DNA from: Actinomadura macra NBRC 14102
GTDB taxonomy: Bacteria; Actinomycetota; Actinomycetes; Streptosporangiales; Streptosporangiaceae
Assembly (NCBI RefSeq): GCF_001552215.1
Contig: NZ_BCQT01000006.1
Coordinates: forward strand, 62,001 to 126,000
Length of the DNA stretch: 64,000 nucleotides
Direction of reading: 5' to 3'
Each line of letters starts with the position of its first letter. Within the stretch, counting starts at the first letter, position 1. Below, piece after piece: positions 34,978 to 42,146 of this stretch. The position numbers and the translations under genes were made by a program. The notes beneath the pieces were generated by a model. It ran no database searches. It had not been told where the DNA came from and worked only from the letters and a program-made list of their open reading frames with translations.

Positions 34978-36771
34978 TCACGGTCGCCCCTGGAAGTTGA
35001 CCAGATCGAAGGGGCGGTTCAGCTTCGTGCGCGGTGTGGGCAACAGCGCGCGGGGGTCCTCGGACAAGGCGACGCTCTGGCGCAGCTCGCGCGCCTTGCC
35101 CGGATTGGCCAGGCTGAGGCCGGCCAGGTGCGCCACCTCACTGCCGGGCGCGGTGTTCGTGCAGACCGCCAGGCCCGCCTTCGCCAGCGCCATCCGGTAC
35201 GGGTCCCCCAGCCGCGTCGCGGCGGCGCTGGCGGCGGTGAAGTGGGCCGCGCCGGACCCGTCCTCGCCCGCGCGGGCGTGCAGGCCGCCGAGTTCCAGCC
35301 GGATCTCGCACTCATGGAAGTCGTCGGTGAACTCGCCCGCACAGCCGAGCGACCGGTCGAGCTCGTCCAGGGCGGTCCCGCGGTCGCCGCAGAGCAGGGC
35401 GAGACCGGCGGCACGGTAGGAATGGTGCTTGACGAAGGCCGTGTTCGCCGAGCCCGCCGCCCGCTTGAACCGTTCCCATGTGCGTGCGGCCTGCTGAGGC
35501 CGTCCGGCCTTCTCCTGAAGCACGCTCACGTTGGACAGCAGGTTGATGCGCAGGTGCACCGAGCTGGGGTCGGTGAGCCCCTCGACGCAGGCGAGGGCGA
35601 GCTTCTCCTGCTCGAACGCCGAGCGCAGCTCGCTCCGCGCGAAATGCGTCAGCCCCCGCAGGTTGTGCAGCCAGCCGCGCTCCCGGCGCACGCTGTCAGG
35701 CTCGTCGTCACGCGGTACGACGACGGCGAACCCCTCGTCGAGTTCGCCGATCGCCTCGCCGACGCGGTCCATCCGCTTGGAGAGGGTGAGCGCGCAGTAC
35801 AGGTGGGACTGCGCACGCAGCTCCGGGAGCAGCCGTCCTCCCCCTTCGCGCATGGCCCGGAAGTACGTCAGCGCCTCGTCCTGACGCCCGCGGAACGTCG
35901 CCTGGACTCCGAGGACCTTGTACAGGAACGCGCGCAGGTCGACGGCCGTCTCCAGGGCGCCGGGCTCGAACTCGATGGCCTCGGCCTGCGCGTCCTCGCC
36001 GCGGGCCTGCTCCAGCAGGCCGGGCACCCGGGCGTCGGCGAGATCCTCCGCCAGCCCGAGCGCGGTGCTCGCGACCATGGCCGTGCCCTCCCAGTTCGCC
36101 GAGAAGAAGGCCGCCCGGCAGTACGCGAGCACCGCGGCGAGACGATCGGCCGCGTCCGCCTCCTGGTCCATGGCGCGCGCGTACAGCTCGCCCTCGCGGG
36201 ATGCCGGGGCCACGGTGGCGGCGGGAAGCTCGGAACGCAGGTCGGCCGCCGCCAGCGGCAGGCCCATGCCCTGGAGACACTGCGCCCGCTCCACGCGCAG
36301 GTCGGCGGCGGCGTCGAGCGGGGGGCGCACACGTTCGGGCGCGTGCGTCACGATGCCGGCCCCGGGCAGGGTTCGGGCGTGCTCGACCGCCCGCATGAAC
36401 CCGCGCAGCGACGGGAGGTCGGCGCCGCCGATGCCGTGCAGCACCAGCGGCCGGCCCACTTCGGAGCATCCGTGGCACAGGGCGGCGGCGGCCGTGGCCA
36501 GGACCCGGAACACCTGCTCGGACTCCCGATGCAGCCGTCGCTCCGACGCGGCCAAGGCGATCTCGGCGAGAGGAGGAGCCTCGTCGCCGGTCCCGGGGAA
36601 CAGCTCGGCCCACTCCGCTTCCCGTGCGCCGCGGATGTCGTCGAAGCTCGCGCCGGCTTCGGCCAGCGCGTTCAACGCCCGGCGCAGGCCCTCGTACGCC
36701 GCGGCGGGCCCGACGTTGACGTCGACCTCGACCCCGGTCGGCCGCGAGGTCCCGAGATCGGCATGGACCAT
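34978..36771 (-). CDS. TPR-repeat protein of the scaffold-peptide operon
   Basis: 597 residues, almost entirely helical repeats with TPR-like A-L-x-Y-F and A-x-x-x-W-x-R patterns from about 200 to 560 (for example Q-D-E-A-L-T-Y-F-R-A-M-R-E-G-G and A-A-R-T-W-E-R-F-K-R). No DNA-binding or enzymatic motif is evident. It begins 11 nt after the peptide gene stop with AGGA 8 nt before the ATG, so the two are coupled. Possible roles: chaperone or scaffold bringing the acidic peptide to the ligases, or a pathway-specific sensor. The family is not otherwise recognised. Confidence 0.8.
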   Translation of the reverse strand: MVHADLGTSRPTGVEVDVNVGPAAAYEGLRRALNALAEAGASFDDIRGAREAEWAELFPGTGDEAPPLAEIALAASERRLHRESEQVFRVLATAAAALCHGCSEVGRPLVLHGIGGADLPSLRGFMRAVEHARTLPGAGIVTHAPERVRPPLDAAADLRVERAQCLQGMGLPLAAADLRSELPAATVAPASREGELYARAMDQEADAADRLAAVLAYCRAAFFSANWEGTAMVASTALGLAEDLADARVPGLLEQARGEDAQAEAIEFEPGALETAVDLRAFLYKVLGVQATFRGRQDEALTYFRAMREGGGRLLPELRAQSHLYCALTLSKRMDRVGEAIGELDEGFAVVVPRDDEPDSVRRERGWLHNLRGLTHFARSELRSAFEQEKLALACVEGLTDPSSVHLRINLLSNVSVLQEKAGRPQQAARTWERFKRAAGSANTAFVKHHSYRAAGLALLCGDRGTALDELDRSLGCAGEFTDDFHECEIRLELGGLHARAGEDGSGAAHFTAASAAATRLGDPYRMALAKAGLAVCTNTAPGSEVAHLAGLSLANPGKARELRQSVALSEDPRALLPTPRTKLNRPFDLVNFQGRP

Positions 36772-36782
36772 GTCAGCCGTCC

Positions 36783-36968
36783 TCAGGCCAGCGCCAGCGG
36801 AGCGATCTTGTTCTCGACCTCGTCGAGATCGAAATCCAGGTCGTCCAGATCATCTAGATCGTCCTGGTCGGCGGCCTCGGCATCGGCGCCAAGCCCGTCC
36901 ACGGCCGGATCCACGGCCGGCGCCGCCGGCTCCGGGCGGGTGATGTCGTCGCTATTCTCGGTTCGCAT
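36783..36968 (-). CDS. acidic scaffold/precursor peptide with F-D-L-D motif
   Basis: 61 residues from the ATG at 36968, behind GGAGG (6-nt spacer); the open frame to 37031 lacks a site. The first 35 residues are Pro/Ala/Asp/Glu-rich, then D-D-L-D-D-L-D-D-L-D-F-D-L-D (37-49) and a C-terminus E-V-E-N-K-I-A-P-L-A-L-A. The F-D-L-D resembles the leader motif of FxLD-type precursor peptides recognised by LanB enzymes. Unlike lanthipeptide precursors, the C-terminal part has no Ser, Thr or Cys, so there is nothing to dehydrate or cyclise. First gene of the twelve-gene operon; best read as a scaffold to which amino acids are added. Confidence 0.85.
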   Translation of the reverse strand: MRTENSDDITRPEPAAPAVDPAVDGLGADAEAADQDDLDDLDDLDFDLDEVENKIAPLALA

Positions 36969-37301
36969 TTCAGCCTCCTCAGGCGGAGTCGAGATCGGAT
37001 GAGCACGCCGCGTTGTCGCGCAGGCCGCCATTCCTCACTCTCGGCGGATCTTCATGTGATCCATTTCACAGTTGTATACCTAGCGTAAATGCTCAACTAC
37101 AGCTCGTGACCTAGCGGCACAGTGACGGCCGTCTGACCTGCGGCGCAGAGTGCGGACTCCGCCGAGTGGATCACCGCCCCCGGCGCGCGCCCGCTCGGCA
37201 CAACTGCGCACCGAACCCTGCGGTTCGCCAGGGTTTCGATGATCCAGCGACCGTCCGGCGGCGAATGGGTGTCAATTCCTGACGTAATGAAGGGACGCCC
37301 G
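36969..37301. promoter_or_regulatory. divergent control region upstream of scaffold-peptide operon
   Basis: 333 bp between the peptide operon (minus) and a secreted protein (plus). The segment 37050-37105 is markedly AT-rich for this genome and includes TTGAGC (minus, 37095-37090) and TATACA (minus, 37077-37072), plausible promoter parts, although the 12-nt spacing is poor. No clear palindrome or gene is seen in the rest. Confidence 0.4.
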
Positions 37302-38453
37302 ATGCAACATTCCTCGCGGTTCCGCCGGTTCCTGGCGGCTGGTGTCGCGCTGGCCGCTGTTACCGTCCTGCCGGCCCTGTCCTCACCCGCCGCGGCAACC
37401 GCCGCCACCGCGCGCCCCTCCTACGCCACCGACCTGCCCGACCTGGGGACGCCTCAAGTCGCCTATGACCCCCGGGCCACGCAGCCGGCCAAGGGCGTGG
37501 CCGCGCGCGGCGCCGACGGCGCGCTGCTCTACAGCGCCCGCTCGGGCACCGGATTCGCCGCCCTCCAGTCGCTGGGCGGGGTCATCGTCGGGGATCCGTC
37601 CGCCGTGGCCACCCCCAACGGCACCGACCTGTTCGTCCGCGGCACCGACGACCGGGTCTACACCAACAGCGTCACGCCCGGGGGCGCGGTCACCGGATAC
37701 TCGGTGGTGCCCGGCGTGACGGTCACCGGTGAGGTCGAGTCGGTCGTTCCGCTCAACGAGCCGACCGGATCGGTCCGGATCTTCGCCCGCGGCCAGGACG
37801 GGGCTGTCTGGACCAACATCCGGCGCAACGGCTCCTGGGTGGGCTGGAACAGCCTGGGCGGGAGCATCACCAGCGACATCACCGCCGGTCGCCAGATCCT
37901 CGGCGCCAGAAGCGTCCGGATCTTCGTCCGGGGCACCGACAACCGGGTCTACCTCAACGAGGTCGGCCCGAACGACGCCTCCGGTTTCCAGGCGGTCGGC
38001 GACCTGCGCATCACCAGCAACATCGCGATCAGAGACGACCACCCGTTCAGCGCCCTGGACATCTACGCCCGGGGCGAGGACAACCGGGTCTACGCCCGCA
38101 ACCTGTTCGGCGGCACGCCGACATGGCAGCCCCTCACCGGCGTATCGGCCACCAGCGACATCACCGTCACCAGCCAGGGCTTCGTCTACGTCCGGGGCGG
38201 CGACAATGCCATCTACTCCAGCCGCAAGGACGGAAGCACCTTCACCTTCCAGCCCTTCGAACGAGTCGAGGGCGAGGTGGCGGGCAACCCGGCGGCCTTC
38301 ACCCTCGCGCAGAACGGTGGCCCGCTGACCCAGTACCTGCTGGCCCGCCGGCCCGACGGCACCTTGGCCCTCAACATCCGGCCCGGTTTCACCGGCGGAC
38401 CACAAGCCCCGTTCGGCGGCTACACCTCGATCCCCGGCCCGGCCGTCAGCTAG
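37302..38453 (+). CDS. secreted PLL-like beta-propeller protein
   Basis: 383 residues from the ATG at 37302 (GAAGGGA 5 nt upstream); an in-frame ATG at 37287 is an alternative. The N-terminus is a signal peptide: R-F-R-R then A-A-G-V-A-L-A-A-V-T-V-L-P-A-L and cleavage near S-P-A-A-A-T-A. The mature chain is a series of about 48-residue repeats with the recurring R-G-x-D-x-x-V-Y and L-G-G-x-I-x-S-D sequences (R-G-T-D-D-R-V-Y-T-N; R-G-T-D-N-R-V-Y-L-N; R-G-E-D-N-R-V-Y-A-R), as in PLL-like lectin beta-propellers. It probably binds a carbohydrate outside the cell. Divergent from the peptide operon; linkage unproven. Confidence 0.85.
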   Translation: MQHSSRFRRFLAAGVALAAVTVLPALSSPAAATAATARPSYATDLPDLGTPQVAYDPRATQPAKGVAARGADGALLYSARSGTGFAALQSLGGVIVGDPSAVATPNGTDLFVRGTDDRVYTNSVTPGGAVTGYSVVPGVTVTGEVESVVPLNEPTGSVRIFARGQDGAVWTNIRRNGSWVGWNSLGGSITSDITAGRQILGARSVRIFVRGTDNRVYLNEVGPNDASGFQAVGDLRITSNIAIRDDHPFSALDIYARGEDNRVYARNLFGGTPTWQPLTGVSATSDITVTSQGFVYVRGGDNAIYSSRKDGSTFTFQPFERVEGEVAGNPAAFTLAQNGGPLTQYLLARRPDGTLALNIRPGFTGGPQAPFGGYTSIPGPAVS

Positions 38454-38484
38454 AAGACACCCTCACCTTAGGAGTGCGAACACA

Positions 38485-38559
38485 AGCAGTGCACGGTAGA
38501 AGCAGTGCACGGTAGAAGCAGTGCACGGTAGAAGCAGTGCACGGTAGAAGCAGTGCACG
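38485..38559. repeat. 16-bp tandem repeat, 4.7 copies
   Basis: The unit AGCAGTGCACGGTAGA occurs four times in perfect head-to-tail order (38485-38548) followed by its first 11 bases (38549-38559). Each unit contains the palindrome GTGCAC. There are no spacers, so it is not CRISPR. It lies in a non-coding stretch between the secreted protein and a pseudogene and could be a slippage satellite or an iterated protein-binding site. Confidence 0.95.
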
Positions 38560-38596
38560 CTGCGTGCCGGCAGACAGCCCGGCCGCACGCAGCGTG
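38556..38596. repeat. 12-bp perfect inverted repeat, possible terminator
   Basis: CACGCTGCGTGC (38556-38567) and GCACGCAGCGTG (38585-38596) enclose a 17-nt loop. It starts within the partial last copy of the tandem repeat. It could terminate transcription of the secreted-protein gene (103 bp upstream) or mark a recombination site. Confidence 0.8.
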
Positions 38597-38689
38597 GGCC
38601 GAGCAGACCACGCGCGACCGCGGCGTGATCGACCAACGTCCAGCCCCCGGCACGGGGGCCGTATTCGCGGACACCGGATTCGGACACCG

Positions 38690-38981
38690 TGTGGGACCGT
38701 GTGGGACAGCCAGTCCACGGTCACGAATCCCGCCTCTTTCAGCGCCCTTTCCAGGGTTGCACCCGTCCAGTACCGCGCGGGGACGGTCGCCTCCCGGCCG
38801 CCAGCCCACAGCTGGAGCACGACGGCCGCGGCGTCGTGAGGCTCGGACGTATGCAGGCGGAACCCATAGGGGGCGTAGTCCCCACCGCGCCTCGCAGGGA
38901 GGGGAACTCCAGCTCACGGCGGAAGGGCTGCTGCGAAAAGTTCTCGTACAGCGCGGCGAGATTGTCGAATTGGCTGTCCAT
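38690..38981 (-). pseudogene. remnant of a SAM-dependent methyltransferase
   Basis: From the ATG at 38981 the frame reads M-D-S-Q-F-D-N-L-A-A-L-Y-E-N-F-S-Q-Q-P-F-R, a typical small-methyltransferase N-terminus. After about 35 residues the frame degrades; in the next frame the sequence reads P-Y-G-F-R-L-H-T-S-E-P-H-D-A, then V-P-A-R-Y-W-T-G-A-T-L-E-R-A-L-K-E-A-G-F, which is the C-terminal end of the same kind of enzyme. The whole SAM-binding core (about 170 residues) is missing, so this is an internal deletion plus frameshift. The exact 3' limit is uncertain. It borders the repeat cluster. Confidence 0.72.
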
Positions 38982-39104
38982 CACGACCTCTTCCGATGCG
39001 GACACTGACGCTGCGGGCGTGTCTCCAGTACGCATGCAGTGCCAGGCCATCTGGAAGGGAGATGGCCGTCGGAAGTGTTGAAAGGGAGGCCGTGTTGAAA
39101 GGTG

Positions 39105-39323
39105 TCAGGCGTGCGGAAGGGTGGCCGGCGGCGCGCTGGTGGGCTCCTTCAGGGGGCGCAGCTCGGGTGGACGAGCCTGCCGCACGCAGTCCAGCGCGAC
39201 ATCCAGGTCCACCTGCTGGGCCAGAAGCAAGATGAGCCTGTCGCGGAACAGGTCGGGGGCGCCGCTGTCGGTGAGACCTCGCGCGATCGCAAGGTACACC
39301 CGGTCGAATTCCTCAGGGGTCAT
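39105..39323 (-). CDS. DUF2783 small coupling protein, MhaB-like
   Basis: 72 residues from an ATG overlapping the flavoprotein stop (ATGA). M-T-P-E-E-F-D-R-V-Y-L-A-I-A at the start and D-R-L-I-L-L-L-A-Q-Q-V-D-L in the middle match DUF2783. Proteins of this size directly after a PHBH-type flavoprotein correspond to the small coupling component (MhaB) of the two-component 3-hydroxyphenylacetate 6-hydroxylase described in Pseudomonas putida. The open frame extending to 39668 is antisense-like. It probably improves coupling of NADH use to hydroxylation. Confidence 0.78.
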   Translation of the reverse strand: MTPEEFDRVYLAIARGLTDSGAPDLFRDRLILLLAQQVDLDVALDCVRQARPPELRPLKEPTSAPPATLPHA

Positions 39324-41065
39324 CGGATCGTCATCTCCGGTGTGCGGTCGACGTCGCCGAGCATGTCCGTGAGGGTGGCGGCGAGTTCGGCGCGGCCGGG
39401 GCGGGGCCAGCGCGCGGCCACCACGCCGTCCGGCCGAACCAGGTAGACGGCTCCGGCGGTCGCGCCGTAGTCGGCGGCCACCGTCCCCTGGACGTCGTGA
39501 TAGCACTGATCGTCCGTACAGCCGTCCGGGGGATGCACGCGCAGCAGGCGGATGGGCGCCCCGACGGCGGCGGCGGCCTCCTCGACCGCCGCGAGAGAGG
39601 ACGCGGCATCGGAGTGGTCGAAGACCAGGATGTTCAGGGCACCGCCGAACAGGTCGGGCAGGTAGCATCGCGCGCCGCTCGCCTGGGTGAGGTGTCCCCG
39701 GCCGGCCCGCTCCCCCGGCCTGAACCCGCCGTCCATCGGCGGATCGTCGGGGACGCAGACGATCGACGGGCTGTACCTCATGGGACGGAACGGACGGTGC
39801 CGGCCCAGCCCGGCCGCGAGGGTGTTCCCTTCGGCGGCCAGTGTGAGGGCGGCCTGCCGGAGCTCCTCCGACTCGGCCGAGGTCGGCGTCATGAACTCCG
39901 CGGCCCGGGTCACCAGGTCCAGATTCCGGCGGACGGCGGCGACGCGTTCCTCGGAGTAGGTGTCCAGCAGCGCCCCGCCGGCCAGTCCCCTGCTGACCAG
40001 GGCGAGCTTCCAGTGCAGGTTCTCGGCGTCGTCGACGCTGGAGTTGAGACCGAATCCGCCGAAGATCGGCACGAGGTGGGCGGCGTCACCGGCGAAGAGC
40101 ACCCGGCCGTGCCGGTACCGATCCAGCGAGAGCGCCCGGGCCTGGTAGGTGCTGATCCAGATCGGCCGGACCTCGTCGGCCTCGTGCCCGATCGCCCTCA
40201 GATGCTCGCGGACGAGGGCCGTGACGGCGCCCGGTTCGGTCGCCCGGTCCAGGTCGGAGCCGATCGGGAACTGGAAGTCCATCCGCCAGACGCCGTCCGG
40301 CGACATGTGGCGCAGCAGCAGGCCGCCGGGCAGATAGTGCGGGTCGAACCACACGCGGCGGATCGGCGGCGGGGTGGGCGCCGGTCCCTCCACCTTCACG
40401 TCCACGATGACGAAGGTCACGTCATAGGCGAGGCCGTTCATCCGCAGGCCGCAGGAGCGCCGGACGACGCTGCGGCCCCCGTCGGCGGCGACCACCCAGG
40501 GCGCGCGGAGCCGGTAGGGTCCCGCGGGCGTCGAGACGGTGAGTTCGACCTCCTCCGGCCCGGCCGCCGCGCCGGTGACCGCGTGCTGCCATCGCACCTC
40601 GGCGCCGGGAGCCCGCTCGACCTCCTCCAGCAGTCCCGACTCGATGTGCCACTGCGGCAGATAGTTGTTGGGCGCGAACTTCGTCCCGTCCGCGGCCCGC
40701 GGCGGCGACTGGCTGAGCACGAGCCGCTCCCCGAAGAACGACTCGCTGCCGAGCGTCGGGATGGACCTGGCCGCGAGCAGGTCGCCGCGGCCCGGGGCCA
40801 CCCGGTTGATCGTCTCGAACGTCCGGTCGCTGATCCCGCTGGCCCTGCTGGCCTGGCAGACCGTGTCGCCGGCCTCCAGGACGACGGTCCGCACGCCGAA
40901 GCGGGCCAGCCCCGCGGCCAGGGTCAGACCGGTCGGCCCGGCGCCCACCACGACGACGTCCGGACGGGTCCGGTCGAGCCCGTCCGGTCCAAGAGGCGGC
41001 GCGGCCGTTTCGTGCACGACCCATTGGAAGTCGATGCCGTAGTCGAGGGCGGTCTCGTCCGCCAT
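39320..41065 (-). CDS. FAD-dependent aromatic hydroxylase, MhaA-like
   Basis: 581 residues (about 62 kDa). V-V-V-G-A-G-P-T-G-L-T-L-A is the FAD-binding loop near 36-48, A-D-G-G-R-S-V-V-R is the D-G motif, and L-F-A-G-D-A-A-H-L-V-P-I-F-G-G-F-G-L-N the G-D motif with the PHBH active-site stretch. The C-terminal 150 residues form the thioredoxin-like domain of phenol-hydroxylase-type enzymes. Size, coupling with DUF2783 and a nearby homogentisate dioxygenase suggest 3-hydroxyphenylacetate 6-hydroxylation to homogentisate. Other meta-substituted phenols are possible substrates. Confidence 0.85.
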   Translation of the reverse strand: MADETALDYGIDFQWVVHETAAPPLGPDGLDRTRPDVVVVGAGPTGLTLAAGLARFGVRTVVLEAGDTVCQASRASGISDRTFETINRVAPGRGDLLAARSIPTLGSESFFGERLVLSQSPPRAADGTKFAPNNYLPQWHIESGLLEEVERAPGAEVRWQHAVTGAAAGPEEVELTVSTPAGPYRLRAPWVVAADGGRSVVRRSCGLRMNGLAYDVTFVIVDVKVEGPAPTPPPIRRVWFDPHYLPGGLLLRHMSPDGVWRMDFQFPIGSDLDRATEPGAVTALVREHLRAIGHEADEVRPIWISTYQARALSLDRYRHGRVLFAGDAAHLVPIFGGFGLNSSVDDAENLHWKLALVSRGLAGGALLDTYSEERVAAVRRNLDLVTRAAEFMTPTSAESEELRQAALTLAAEGNTLAAGLGRHRPFRPMRYSPSIVCVPDDPPMDGGFRPGERAGRGHLTQASGARCYLPDLFGGALNILVFDHSDAASSLAAVEEAAAAVGAPIRLLRVHPPDGCTDDQCYHDVQGTVAADYGATAGAVYLVRPDGVVAARWPRPGRAELAATLTDMLGDVDRTPEMTIR

Positions 41066-41099
41066 GGTGTCCTCCTCGCGTGGGTTCGCCGGGCCGCCG

Positions 41100-42146
41100 T
41101 CAGGCGATGTCGAGCACGATCTTCATCGCCTTGCGGGCCGCGAAGAGCTCGTAGCCGTGCGGCGCCTCCTCCAGCCGGAGCCGGTGGCTGATGACCGCGC
41201 TCGGGCTCAGCGTGCCCGCCGCGACGGCCGCCATGACCTCCCGCCAGACGCCCTGGACGTTGGCGGGACCGCACATCTGTAGGTCGACGCCGCGCCGGAA
41301 CATGTCGCCGGAGGGCATCCGCATCGACTCCTCACCGTGCACCCCGATGACCGAAACGGTGCCGCCGTCGCGGACGCAGGTCAGCGCGTCGAGCAGCGCG
41401 GCGGGCAGGCCGGCGGACTCGATCACCACGTCCGCCCCGGACGGTGCGATGGCACGGAACGCCGCCGCCGCGCCCTCCTCGCCGACCAGGACGGTCTCGG
41501 CGCCGGTGATCTCGCGGGCGCGGTCGAGCCGGTCCGGGACGGTGTCGGCCAGCACGATCCGCCGGGCGCCCTGGGCTCGGGCCGCCATCGCGCAGAGCAC
41601 CCCGACGGGGCCCGCGCCGATGGTGAGCACCAGGTCCCCGTCCACGACGCGGCCGCGGCGGCAGGCGTACCACGCGGTGCTCATGATGTCGCCGACGAGC
41701 AGCGCGTCCTCGTCGCTGACGCCGGCCGGCCTGCCGAGCAGGTTGACGTCGGCGTCCGGGACGAGCACGAGTTCGGCCTGGGTCCCGCCGCAGTCGCCGA
41801 ACAGCGGCCCGAACCCGTAGCCCCTGCCGGACGTGCAGTGGTTGAACCGGCCGGCGGCGCAGTGGGCGCAGCCGCCGCAGGCGAGGGTGAAGGATCCCAC
41901 CACGTCGTCTCCCGGGCGGACGGACGTGACGTCCGCGCCGACCGTGACGACCTCGCCCATGTACTCGTGCCCCATCGGCATCCCGGAGTACAGGCCGGGC
42001 ACGTGGTCGTTGTAGACGTGCAGGTCGGACCCGCAGATCGCCGACAGCCTGACCCGGACGACGGCGTCGCGCGGGCCGCCGGGCCTGGGGGCCTCGACGT
42101 CCTCGACCGCGACCGTGGCGGGCCCCTTGAACACCAGCGCCTTCAT
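41100..42146 (-). CDS. zinc-dependent alcohol dehydrogenase
   Basis: 348 residues, medium-chain dehydrogenase. C-G-S-D-L-H-V-Y (catalytic Cys), G-H-E-Y-M-G-E-V-V, then a structural zinc lobe C-G-G-C-A-H-C-A-A-G-R-F-N-H-C, and I-G-A-G-P-V-G-V-L for NAD. The ATG overlaps the aldehyde dehydrogenase stop (ATGA), so the two enzymes are made together and likely oxidise an alcohol to the acid in two steps. It is 34 bp upstream of the flavoprotein gene. Confidence 0.92.
   Translation of the reverse strand: MKALVFKGPATVAVEDVEAPRPGGPRDAVVRVRLSAICGSDLHVYNDHVPGLYSGMPMGHEYMGEVVTVGADVTSVRPGDDVVGSFTLACGGCAHCAAGRFNHCTSGRGYGFGPLFGDCGGTQAELVLVPDADVNLLGRPAGVSDEDALLVGDIMSTAWYACRRGRVVDGDLVLTIGAGPVGVLCAMAARAQGARRIVLADTVPDRLDRAREITGAETVLVGEEGAAAAFRAIAPSGADVVIESAGLPAALLDALTCVRDGGTVSVIGVHGEESMRMPSGDMFRRGVDLQMCGPANVQGVWREVMAAVAAGTLSPSAVISHRLRLEEAPHGYELFAARKAMKIVLDIA

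Noticed and set aside
28991..36968. Ordinary class I lanthipeptide cluster
   Set aside because: No elimination domain, no LanC-like cyclase, and the peptide C-terminus has no Ser, Thr or Cys.
38485..38559. CRISPR array
   Set aside because: Units are 16 bp and directly abutting with no spacers, and no cas genes are present.
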